5,349 nucleotides of DNA from Pseudomonadota bacterium (GTDB taxonomy: Bacteria; Pseudomonadota; Gammaproteobacteria; Burkholderiales; SG8-41). The position numbers and the translations under genes are program-made. Location: assembly GCA_023431245.1 (NCBI GenBank), contig JAEYXO010000109.1:1-5349 (forward strand). Direction: 5' to 3'. Below are positions 1-5,349 of this stretch, piece after piece. Numbering within the stretch: position 1 is the first letter of the stretch; the number at the start of each line of letters is the position of its first letter. The notes under the pieces were generated by a model, which was given only the letters and a program-made list of their open reading frames with translations, did not search any database and was not told the origin of the DNA.

Positions 1-1084
1 TCACCAGTCCTTCCAGCGTGTCCGACTTGAAAGGCTCGCTGGTCGAGTAACGCGGCTCGAGCAGGTGCATCGCCTTGGCATCGAAGATCTGGTAGACGAG
101 GCTCTTCGGCTGTTTCAGGATCAGGCCGCCGTACTTGGCGTAGGTGAAGGCCTGGAAATCCACCGCCTCGTCGATCCAGCGCTTGCCTTCGACGTTGATC
201 ATCACGCCGTAGGGATAGGACAGGCGGTTGGTCTTGTCCGTCAGTTCCTTCTTGCCGTAGTCCGGCGCACTGGCGACGATCGGCGTCGCATGGCAGCCGC
301 CCCAGTGGCCCCAGGGCATCGCGCCGGCCTCGATCGCCATGCGCAGGCCGTCGCCGTAGTTGAAGTTGGAGCCGCGCACCTTGGCATGGCCCCATTCCTG
401 GCCGAGGTAATGCGTGCGCCAGGCGGGGTTGGTCTCGAAGCCGCCGCAGGCGAGGACCACCGCGCCGGCCTTCAGCGTCTGCAGGCCTTTTTCCCCGCGG
501 ACCACCACCCCCTTCACCGCGCCCTGGCCGTTCAGCGCCAGGTCGAGCACATGCGCCTCATAACGGATCTCGACGCCCATCGCCTCGCAGGTCCTGAACC
601 ACTGCTGCGACAGGCCGACGCCTTCGTGCACGGTGCGCACGATCGCGCCGCGCGGCCACTTGATCTTGTCGCCGACCTTGATGCCCATCACCGATTTCGC
701 CAGCTCGAAATGGTGTTTGCCGACATCCTGCAGCCAGCAGGTGGTGTCGTAGGACTCGTCGATCAGCAGTTCCGCCAGTTCCGGATCGCTGCGGCCATCG
801 GTGACCTTCATCAGGTCCTCGGTGAAGGCCTCCTTCGGATACACCGGCACGCCGGCATGGAAGCCCGGATATTCCTCCTCCACGTCCGGCACGAAACGGT
901 CGATCTCGTCGGCATGATTGAACACGAAACGGAAAATCGCGCCGCTGAAATGGGTGTTGCCGCCGCGCTGCGCCTTAGGCGCCTTCTCCAGCAACAGCAC
1001 TTTTTTCGCGCCGTTCTCGCGGGCCGAAACGGCCGCGGCGCAGGCCGCGTTGCCGCCGCCGACAACGATGACGTCGTAATCCAT
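1..1084 (-). CDS. FAD-dependent dehydrogenase, TcuA/fumarate-reductase flavoprotein type (C-terminus missing)
   Basis: I translated this gene by hand because it has no stop inside the window: 361 codons run from the ATG at 1084 to the left edge. The protein opens MDYDVIVVGGGNAACAAAV, a Rossmann FAD-binding fold (G9, G11, A14) with the ribose-binding acidic residue at E33 in LLLEKA. Further flavoprotein marks are GGNTHFSGA (41-49), VVLACGGF (209-216), NYGDGLRMAIEAGA (242-255) and the substrate-domain motif GVMINVEGKRWIDEA (293-307). These and the GGGNAA opening match the family of tricarballylate dehydrogenase TcuA, which oxidises tricarballylate to cis-aconitate; relatives include fumarate reductase and 3-ketosteroid dehydrogenase flavoproteins. 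Such proteins usually have roughly 460-500 residues, so about the last quarter lies outside. No signal peptide is seen, so it is probably cytoplasmic. The start is supported by AGGAG at 1098-1094. It is divergent from the MmgE/PrpD gene. Family is secure; the tricarballylate substrate is inference. Confidence 0.9.
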   Translation of the reverse strand, partial: MDYDVIVVGGGNAACAAAVSARENGAKKVLLLEKAPKAQRGGNTHFSGAIFRFVFNHADEIDRFVPDVEEEYPGFHAGVPVYPKEAFTEDLMKVTDGRSDPELAELLIDESYDTTCWLQDVGKHHFELAKSVMGIKVGDKIKWPRGAIVRTVHEGVGLSQQWFRTCEAMGVEIRYEAHVLDLALNGQGAVKGVVVRGEKGLQTLKAGAVVLACGGFETNPAWRTHYLGQEWGHAKVRGSNFNYGDGLRMAIEAGAMPWGHWGGCHATPIVASAPDYGKKELTDKTNRLSYPYGVMINVEGKRWIDEAVDFQAFTYAKYGGLILKQPKSLVYQIFDAKAMHLLEPRYSTSEPFKSDTLEGLV

Positions 1085-1151
1085 TTTGCGGACTCCTCGT
1101 GGATGGGTGGGAATGCCCTGCCGGCGCTCGCGGCGCTGCAGGATCGAATCG

Positions 1152-1181
1152 AGTATGGAACCGCCGCAAAATCGCTGTCAA
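1152..1181 (-). promoter_or_regulatory. Putative sigma70 promoter of the FAD dehydrogenase gene
   Basis: Read on the minus strand, 1181-1176 is TTGACA, a perfect -35 box. After an 18 bp spacer, 1157-1152 is CATACT, which matches four of six positions of the -10 consensus. Transcription would begin near 1145, giving a leader of about 60 nt that contains the AGGAG ribosome site at 1098-1094. The inverted repeat at 1182-1201 directly abuts the -35 box. I saw no equally good promoter facing the plus-strand operon. Confidence 0.5.
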
Positions 1182-1201
1182 GAAAGCGGCTCTCCGCTTT
1201 C
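1182..1201. promoter_or_regulatory. Perfect 8+8 bp inverted repeat, candidate operator in the divergent region
   Basis: GAAAGCGG (1182-1189) is followed by the four bases CTCT and then by its exact reverse complement CCGCTTTC (1194-1201). It lies between the divergent genes and touches the -35 box of the putative FAD gene promoter. Its centre is about 46 bp upstream of the predicted start, a position usual for activators. A DNA-binding site for a dimeric regulator is the simplest reading. A hairpin in the leader of the plus-strand operon is possible if that transcript starts further upstream. The regulator is not in the window. Confidence 0.4.
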
Positions 1202-1263
1202 CTCGATGTGGACTTGGAGATGCCGCGCGGCCGCGATCGCGTTACGCTGGCCTGCATTGCACA

Positions 1264-1270
1264 GAGGAGA
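1264..1270 (+). promoter_or_regulatory. Ribosome binding site that sets the MmgE/PrpD start
   Basis: GAGGAGA lies 7 bases before the ATG at 1278. The reading frame stays open upstream as far as an ATG at 1086, but that extension covers the divergent control region, has no comparable ribosome site and is not family-like. The ATG at 1278 is therefore the better start. Confidence 0.7.
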
Positions 1271-1277
1271 ACCGGCC

Positions 1278-2657
1278 ATGAATGACGACCGTCGCGCGAT
1301 CGGCGCACCCACCCGCGAACTCGCCGCCTGGATCAGCGGCCTCAGATACGAAGATGTCCCCGCGCGCACCCGCGAAGTGGTGCGCATTGCCATTCTCGAC
1401 ACCTTCGGCTGCGGCATCTACGGCTTCGGCACGCCGTGGGCGCAGATGCTGCTGCAATGGGCGCGCGCCGGCGGCTCAGGCAAGGGTGATGCCACGGTCT
1501 GGGGTGACAGGAGCCCGTCGCTGCGCGTCGCCGATGCGGCGATGGTCAACGGCTCGGCGGCGCATGCCTTCGAGCTCGACGATTACCACAACGCCAAGCT
1601 CCACGCCGGCGCGATCGCGGTGCCGGCGGCGCTGGCAATGGCGGAAAAACTGGGGGCCGACGGCAAGGCCGTCGTCACCGCGATTGCCGCCGGATACGAA
1701 ACCATGATCCGCTCCAGCCTCGCCTCGAATCCTTCGGCGACGCGTCTGCGCGGCTGGCACATCACCGGCATCTACGGCCCCTTCGCCGCTGCCGCGACCT
1801 GCGCCTCCCTGCTGAAACTCGACGCCGAACGCACGGCCTGGGCGCTGGGCCTCGCCGGCACTCAGGGCGCCGGCACCTGGGCCTTCAACGCCGACGGCAC
1901 GATGAGCAAACGTTTCCACGCCGGCAAGGCGGTGCATTCCGGCGTGCTCGCCGCGGAACTGGCGGCGATGGGTTACACCGGGCCGACGCAGATCTACGAA
2001 TACGAGGACGGCGGCGTGCTGAAGGCGCATTCCGACGACAGCGACGTGACGCAGCTGACCCGCGACCTCGGTCGCGTCTGGCATACCGACAAGAATTCGA
2101 TCAAGCCCTACTCCTGCTGCGGCAGCACCCATGCCTACATCGACGCCGCGCTGGCGGTGCGCAGGAAGATCGGCGCGCCCTGGGACATTACACGCCGCGT
2201 CAGGGTCGGACTGTCCAACGTGGTCGATGTGCAATGCGGCTTCGCCTACGCGCCGGGCAGCGCCTTGAACGCGCAGATGAGCCTGCGCTACGTGATCGCC
2301 GCAGCGCTGGTCGACGGCCAGGTGCTGCCGCCGCAGTTCACCGCCGAACGCATGTCGGACCCGGCGCTGGTAAAACTGGCCGCGCAGCTCGACTGCGAAC
2401 ATGACCCCGAACTCGACAAGCTCTATCCGAAACATTTCGCCGGCTGGGTCGCCGCGGAAAAGGACGGCCGGTGGGTGCGCGAGGACATCCTGAACCCCAC
2501 CGGCTCCATCGACAACCCGGTTGATGCCGCCGGCGTCACCGCGAAGATCCGCGGCATCCTGCCCGCCGCCCCGGTCGACGCCATTGCGAAAATCGCGCTC
2601 GACATCGAAAACCATTCAGTGCAGGAACTGCTGGCACTGGCGGTGCAGAAGCGGTAA
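1278..2657 (+). CDS. MmgE/PrpD family protein (2-methylcitrate dehydratase / cis-aconitate decarboxylase-like)
   Basis: The product has 459 residues from the ATG at 1278, about the usual length for MmgE/PrpD proteins. The N-terminal helical domain starts at TRELAAWISGLRYEDVP (12-28) with ILDTFGCGIYG (39-49). Family marks follow: HAFELDDYHNAKLHAG (96-111), RGWHITGIYGPFAAA (158-172), MSKRFHAGKAVHSG (209-222), KPYSCCGSTHAYIDAAL (277-292) beginning the second domain segment, and NAQMSLRYVIAAAL (331-344). H109, H161, K211 and K277 fall at places corresponding to active-site residues of human aconitate decarboxylase, by my unaided alignment. Known family reactions are 2-methylcitrate dehydration, cis-aconitate decarboxylation and iminodisuccinate epimerisation; which applies here cannot be decided. 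It is soluble and probably cytoplasmic. It leads a likely operon and is divergent from a TcuA-like dehydrogenase, whose product type (cis-aconitate) would suit it. Confidence 0.9.
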   Translation: MNDDRRAIGAPTRELAAWISGLRYEDVPARTREVVRIAILDTFGCGIYGFGTPWAQMLLQWARAGGSGKGDATVWGDRSPSLRVADAAMVNGSAAHAFELDDYHNAKLHAGAIAVPAALAMAEKLGADGKAVVTAIAAGYETMIRSSLASNPSATRLRGWHITGIYGPFAAAATCASLLKLDAERTAWALGLAGTQGAGTWAFNADGTMSKRFHAGKAVHSGVLAAELAAMGYTGPTQIYEYEDGGVLKAHSDDSDVTQLTRDLGRVWHTDKNSIKPYSCCGSTHAYIDAALAVRRKIGAPWDITRRVRVGLSNVVDVQCGFAYAPGSALNAQMSLRYVIAAALVDGQVLPPQFTAERMSDPALVKLAAQLDCEHDPELDKLYPKHFAGWVAAEKDGRWVREDILNPTGSIDNPVDAAGVTAKIRGILPAAPVDAIAKIALDIENHSVQELLALAVQKR

Positions 2658-2684
2658 ATAACGACCATCACTCCTCAAGACAAC

Positions 2685-3722
2685 ATGAAGAACAAAAAAA
2701 TCGCAGTCCTCGGCACCGGCGCCATCGGCAGCAGCATCGGCGCCGACCTCACACATGCCGGCCTCGACGTCACGCTGATCGACCAGTGGCCGGCGCATGT
2801 CAAGGCGATGAAGAACAACGGCCTGCAGGTCCAGTTCAAGGATTCGCAGTTCCAGGTTCCGGTGAAAGCCCTGAACCTCTGCGACCTGTCCTCGGCGCAG
2901 ACCGAATTCGACATCGTGTTCCTCGCCGCAAAATCCAACGACACCCGCTGGCTCGCCGAATTCATCAAGCCGTACCTGAAGGCCGACAGCATTGTCGTCG
3001 GCACCCAGAACGGCATGAACGACGACGCCATCGCCTCCATCGTCGGCCGCGAGCGGGTGATCGGCTGCGTCGTCGAACTGCAGGCGGAACTGTTCACGCC
3101 GGGCCAGATCCAGCGCAACACCACGCGCAAGGGCAGCTGGTTCACCGTCGGCGAACTCGACGGCAGCTACACGCCGCGGGTCAAGGAGGTCGCCGCGATC
3201 ATGGGCAAGGTCGGCCGCTGCGAAGTCACCAACAACATCTACGGCGCGAAGTGGACCAAGCTCATCGCCAACACGATGACCATGGGGCCCTTCAGCCTGC
3301 TCGGCCTGCGCAACTTCGAGGCCTGCGCCCTGCCCGGCATGTTCGACATATCGGTGAAACTCGGACGCGAGTCACTCGCGGTCGGCGCCGCGCTGGGCTA
3401 CCGCATGGAACCGCTGTTCGGGCTGCGCGCCGACGAATTCGCCGGCTCCAGCGACGAGAACCTGATCACCACGATGAAGACGCTGATGTCGCATGTCGGC
3501 GGCGGCCGCACCGCGCCGATCCACGACCACCTGAAGGGCCGCAACACCGAAATCGAGTTCATCAGCGGCCTGGTGGCGCGCAAGGGCCGCGAGCTGGGGA
3601 TTCCCACGCCGGCCAATGATGCGGTGACCGCGCTCGACCGCCGCATCAACCGCGGCGAAATCACGATGGCGGCGGACAATTACGCGCTGCTCCAGCAGCA
3701 GGTCAACGCCAGCAGCGCCTGA
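2685..3722 (+). CDS. Ketopantoate reductase (ApbA/PanE) family NAD(P)-dependent oxidoreductase
   Basis: The product has 345 residues. The N-terminal Rossmann domain begins KKIAVLGTGAIGSSIGADL with G10, G12 and G15 of the nucleotide loop. GTQNGMND (106-113) carries the conserved Asn (N109). The C-terminal helical domain has AKWTKLIANTMTM (188-200), where K192 matches the catalytic Lys, and LKGRNTEIEFISGLV (283-297), where E289 matches the catalytic acid of E. coli PanE. This family reduces 2-oxo acids such as ketopantoate to 2-hydroxy acids. At 345 residues it is longer than E. coli PanE (about 300), and it sits among catabolic genes. A pathway-specific 2-hydroxy/2-oxo acid dehydrogenase is therefore as likely as pantothenate synthesis. 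It follows the MmgE/PrpD stop by 27 bp. The ribosome site is weak (AAGA near 2677), which suggests dependence on translation of the gene before it. Early codons are A-rich. Confidence 0.88.
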   Translation: MKNKKIAVLGTGAIGSSIGADLTHAGLDVTLIDQWPAHVKAMKNNGLQVQFKDSQFQVPVKALNLCDLSSAQTEFDIVFLAAKSNDTRWLAEFIKPYLKADSIVVGTQNGMNDDAIASIVGRERVIGCVVELQAELFTPGQIQRNTTRKGSWFTVGELDGSYTPRVKEVAAIMGKVGRCEVTNNIYGAKWTKLIANTMTMGPFSLLGLRNFEACALPGMFDISVKLGRESLAVGAALGYRMEPLFGLRADEFAGSSDENLITTMKTLMSHVGGGRTAPIHDHLKGRNTEIEFISGLVARKGRELGIPTPANDAVTALDRRINRGEITMAADNYALLQQQVNASSA

Positions 3723-3761
3723 ACTGCGGCAGAATGTGACGCTTCAACCGAGGAGGACAAC

Positions 3762-4724
3762 ATGCACAAAAAAATGATCACCATCGCCCTCGCCGCCTGC
3801 TGCGTGGCGGGCAGCGCAACCGCCGCCGGTTTTCCGGAGCGCCCGGTACGCATGGTCGCGGCTTCCGCCGCGGGCGGCGGCACCGACATCATCGCGCGGC
3901 TGCTGGCGCAGCAATTGACCCAGGTCTGGGGCCAGCAGGCCATCGTCGACAACCGGCCCGGCGGCGGCGGCGTGATCGCCACCGACATCACCGCCAAGGC
4001 GGTGCCCGACGGCTACACGCTGCTGCTGCAGAGCGTCGGCATCTCCTACGCGCCGGCGCTGTACAAAAAACTGCCCTTCGACGTGCGTCGCGACATTGTC
4101 GCGGTGACCATCGTCGGCTCGCAGCCCTTCGTCGTCGCCGTGCATCCCTCGCTGCCGGCGAAGTCGGTGGCCGAACTGGTGCAACTCGCCAAGTCGAAGC
4201 CGGGCGACATCCGCTTCGCTTCGGGCGGGGTCAGCGGCGCCTCTCACCTCGGCTCGGAACTGTTCCGCGTCATCGCGGGCGTCAACATGGTGCATGTGCC
4301 GTACAAGGGCACCGGCCCCGGCACCACGGCGCTGCTCACCGGCGAGGTGCAGATGGCCATCGCCGGCGTCGGCACCCTGATGCCCCATGCAAAATCGGGC
4401 AAGGTGCGCGCGCTGGCGGTCACTGGCGCCAAGCGCAGCCCGGCCGCGCCGGATCTGCCGACGGTTGCCGAAAACGGCCTGCCGGGTTATGCCTTCGACG
4501 TCTGGTACGGCGTATTCGCGTCCTCCAAGACGCCGCGCGCGACACTGCAGAAAATCAACACCGATGCCAACACCGCACTGCGCGACGCCGAAACCGCAAA
4601 ACGTTTTGCCGGCGCCGGCATCGACCTGATCGGCGGCGGCCTCGACGAATCGAACCAGTACCTGCGCGCGGAAATGACCAAATGGGCGAAGGTCATCCGC
4701 GAAGCCGGCATCACCGCGGATTAG
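3762..4724 (+). CDS. Tripartite tricarboxylate transporter substrate-binding protein (Bug/TctC family)
   Basis: The product has 320 residues with an N-terminal export signal: MHKKM, a short hydrophobic stretch, then ATAA before GFPERPVR, so cleavage probably falls near residue 22 and the protein acts in the periplasm. Family marks are FPERPVRMVAASAAGGGTDIIARLL (24-48), with D42 of the carboxylate-binding loop, VDNRPGGGG (62-70), HVPYKGTGP (178-186) and LPTVAENGLPGY (232-243). Bug receptors bind small carboxylates and hand them to TctA/TctB-type permeases. Neither permease subunit is in the window, and orphan Bug genes are common in Burkholderiales. A strong AGGAGG at 3751-3756 sits 5 bases before the ATG. 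The gap from the upstream gene is only 39 bp, so it is probably cotranscribed with the catabolic genes. Ligand is not readable; a carboxylate related to the pathway is inference. Confidence 0.92.
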   Translation: MHKKMITIALAACCVAGSATAAGFPERPVRMVAASAAGGGTDIIARLLAQQLTQVWGQQAIVDNRPGGGGVIATDITAKAVPDGYTLLLQSVGISYAPALYKKLPFDVRRDIVAVTIVGSQPFVVAVHPSLPAKSVAELVQLAKSKPGDIRFASGGVSGASHLGSELFRVIAGVNMVHVPYKGTGPGTTALLTGEVQMAIAGVGTLMPHAKSGKVRALAVTGAKRSPAAPDLPTVAENGLPGYAFDVWYGVFASSKTPRATLQKINTDANTALRDAETAKRFAGAGIDLIGGGLDESNQYLRAEMTKWAKVIREAGITAD

Positions 4725-4730
4725 CGCGAA

Positions 4731-4762
4731 GCAGGCGCTGCCGGCGCGCCGGCGACGCCTGT
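4731..4762 (+). terminator. Strong imperfect hairpin just after the receptor gene
   Basis: Seven bases after the TAG at 4722-4724, positions 4731-4744 pair with 4749-4762. The stem contains AGGCG (4733-4737) with CGCCT (4756-4760) and GCCGG (4740-4744) with CCGGC (4749-4753), one C/A mismatch, a U-G pair at 4739/4754 and a CGCG loop. The core 4740-4753 is a perfect 14 bp palindrome. There is no T-run after it, so it is not a standard intrinsic terminator. A 3' mRNA-stabilising hairpin or a pause site is equally possible. Confidence 0.4.
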
Positions 4763-4777
4763 CAAAACAACCCGCTG

Positions 4778-4788
4778 TTGTGGTACAA
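4778..4788. promoter_or_regulatory. TTGT-N3-ACAA inverted repeat, candidate regulator site overlapping a weak extended -10
   Basis: TTGT (4778-4781) and ACAA (4785-4788) are exact inverted arms around GGT. The shape resembles sites of FadR-type GntR regulators (GT...AC core), though three-base-spaced short arms are not distinctive. The same bases contain TGGTACAAA, which resembles an extended -10 (TGn followed by four of six matches), but there is no convincing -35. Tentative. Confidence 0.22.
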
Positions 4789-4839
4789 ACTGGGGGCAGG
4801 TTTCCGGACCCGCCCTCGTTTGTTTAAAAATATCAATAA

Positions 4840-4852
4840 AATCAAATATTTA
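4840..4852 (+). promoter_or_regulatory. Candidate IHF binding site in an AT-rich island
   Basis: AATCAA, four bases, then TTA matches the IHF consensus WATCAANNNNTTR at every defined position. It lies inside the AT-rich stretch at about 4819-4856, the type of flanking sequence IHF prefers. It sits about 70 bp before the cupin start codon. An AT-rich stretch raises the chance of a random match, so binding is not established. TAAAAT at 4837-4842 in the same stretch could also be a -10 box, but no -35 is correctly spaced. Confidence 0.35.
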
Positions 4853-4860
4853 TGTTCAAC

Positions 4861-4881
4861 CGCCGGGCGTCCGGCGTTTTT
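4861..4881 (+). terminator. Intrinsic terminator-like hairpin in front of the cupin gene
   Basis: CGCCGG (4861-4866) and CCGGCG (4871-4876) form a perfect 6 bp all-GC stem with a GCGT loop, followed at once by TTTTT (4877-4881). This is a standard Rho-independent terminator reading rightward. It ends 41 bases before the cupin ATG. It may end transcripts from the upstream operon, or, if the cupin promoter lies upstream in the AT-rich island, act as a leader attenuator. Confidence 0.6.
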
Positions 4882-4922
4882 AACGCGGCAGCACAGCCGA
4901 TTTACTGGAGAACGCAGCAATC

Positions 4923-5349
4923 ATGAAATTCCGCAGAGTCGTCACCGACACCAACAAGGAAGGCAAGGCCTACGTCAAATCGGACAGCATCATCGAGCCG
5001 ATTCCGATGCGCCCGGGCTTCCACAACATCCCGATGTGGGCGACCAAGAAACTGCCGGCGGAAATGACCGACGAGGATCCGAACACCTGGGAACTGGGCA
5101 CCAGCCTCGCCGGCGGTTCGGTGTTCCGCCTGGCCAAGTATGACCCGGGCGTGCAGAAGCGCTGGCACGCCACCGACTCGGTCGACTACGCCATCTGCCT
5201 CGCCGGCGAACTGTGGATGCAGCTCGACGGCGGCGAGGAAGTGCACCTGACGCCGGGCACGGTGATCATCCAGCGCCAGACCATGCACAACTGGGAAAAC
5301 CGCGGCAAGGAACCCTGCATCATGGCCTACGTGCTGCTCGCCACCGAGG
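4923..5349 (+). CDS. Cupin domain protein (C-terminus missing)
   Basis: I read 142 codons from the ATG at 4923 to the right edge with no stop. After an N-terminal part (MKFRRVVTDT onward) that includes MRPGFHNIPMW (29-39), a beta-rich cupin core follows. Motif 1 is YDPGVQKRWHATDSVDYAICLAGE (73-96) and motif 2 is PGTVIIQRQTMHNWENRG (111-128). H82, D88 and H122 are candidate metal ligands. The usual second His of motif 1 is Thr (T84) and the usual Glu is Asp (D88), a HxT...D variant I associate with a group of small single-domain cupins. Such proteins may bind metal and small acids, but no reaction can be assigned. GGAGA at 4907-4911 precedes the start by 11 bases, a slightly long spacing. Same strand as the upstream operon but separated by 198 bp and a terminator-like hairpin. 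Confidence 0.85.
   Translation, partial: MKFRRVVTDTNKEGKAYVKSDSIIEPIPMRPGFHNIPMWATKKLPAEMTDEDPNTWELGTSLAGGSVFRLAKYDPGVQKRWHATDSVDYAICLAGELWMQLDGGEEVHLTPGTVIIQRQTMHNWENRGKEPCIMAYVLLATE

Larger units (their letters stand above)
4725..4922. other. Non-coding control region before the cupin gene
   Basis: This 198 bp gap contains no credible gene. From left to right it holds an imperfect hairpin (4731-4762), a TTGT-N3-ACAA inverted repeat (4778-4788), a GC-rich segment complementary to the terminator (4804-4815), an AT-rich island (about 4819-4856) with an IHF-like site, a terminator-like hairpin (4861-4881) and the ribosome site of the cupin gene (GGAGA near 4907-4911). The AT-rich island stands out sharply from the surrounding GC-rich sequence and marks the region as regulatory. 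Confidence 0.6.

Noticed and set aside
1226..1240. Overlapping palindromes CGCGGCCGCG and GCGATCGC before the MmgE/PrpD gene
   Set aside because: Short self-complementary GC words are frequent in such GC-rich DNA, and there is no link to a promoter element.
65..1285. Long plus-strand open frame of 406 codons opposite the FAD dehydrogenase
   Set aside because: It is the antisense shadow of the flavoprotein gene in GC-rich DNA. It has no ribosome site or recognisable domain, while the minus-strand frame carries clear FAD motifs.
1476..2615. Minus-strand open frame of 379 codons opposite the MmgE/PrpD gene
   Set aside because: The composition is the His/Arg/Val/Gly-rich pattern of an antisense shadow, with no domain recognised.
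2694..2700. Run of seven A at the start of the reductase gene (a similar run at 3768-3774 in the receptor gene) as a slippage site
   Set aside because: The normal frame gives complete, family-like proteins in both cases. A-rich early codons more likely keep the start region unstructured.
3789..3803. Lipobox-like LAAC (residues 10-13) in the receptor signal peptide
   Set aside because: The hydrophobic stretch before the Cys would be only about five residues, too short for a lipoprotein signal. ATAA before GFPERP fits ordinary signal peptidase cleavage better.
3744..4388. Minus-strand open frame of 214 codons opposite the Bug receptor
   Set aside because: It is a His/Arg/Ala-rich shadow of a well-supported gene and has no ribosome site of note.
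4682..5143. Plus-strand open frame of 153 codons across the intergenic region and the cupin start
   Set aside because: It runs through the hairpins and the AT-rich island and is out of frame with the cupin. The protein is low-complexity and has no family marks.

Overview
This is a GC-rich window (about two thirds G+C by eye) with a long divergent catabolic-type gene arrangement. The Bug-type solute receptor, the dense GC-rich coding, and strong AGGAG ribosome sites suggest a betaproteobacterium of the Burkholderiales or a relative. That placement is inference from gene content, not from a marker gene.

Layout. Positions 1084 to 1 on the minus strand encode most of a fumarate-reductase-type FAD dehydrogenase close to tricarballylate dehydrogenase (TcuA); its C-terminus lies beyond the left edge. 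Positions 1085-1277 form a divergent control region. It holds a good sigma70 promoter facing the FAD gene and a perfect 8+8 bp inverted repeat touching its -35 box. On the plus strand three genes follow with short gaps (27 and 39 bp), so they probably form one operon: an MmgE/PrpD-family protein (1278-2657), a ketopantoate-reductase-family oxidoreductase (2685-3722) and a periplasmic tripartite tricarboxylate transporter receptor of the Bug/TctC type (3762-4724). A 198 bp non-coding region (4725-4922) separates these from a cupin gene that starts at 4923 and runs off the right edge.

How the genes may work together. The receptor would capture a carboxylate in the periplasm. The FAD enzyme would desaturate a di- or tricarboxylate, or the reverse. 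The MmgE/PrpD enzyme would hydrate, dehydrate, decarboxylate or epimerise a tricarboxylate-like intermediate. The NAD(P)H oxidoreductase would act on a 2-oxo or 2-hydroxy acid. Together this looks like a catabolic module for an organic polyacid, but the exact substrate cannot be read from the sequence. No regulator gene, permease (TctA/TctB) or RNA gene is present.

The most interesting non-coding signals are the inverted repeat next to the FAD gene promoter and the region before the cupin gene. The latter has an imperfect 14-pair hairpin, a TTGT-N3-ACAA repeat, an AT-rich island with a perfect IHF consensus, and a textbook terminator hairpin 41 bp before the cupin start codon. An upstream segment could pair with that terminator in a mutually exclusive fold.
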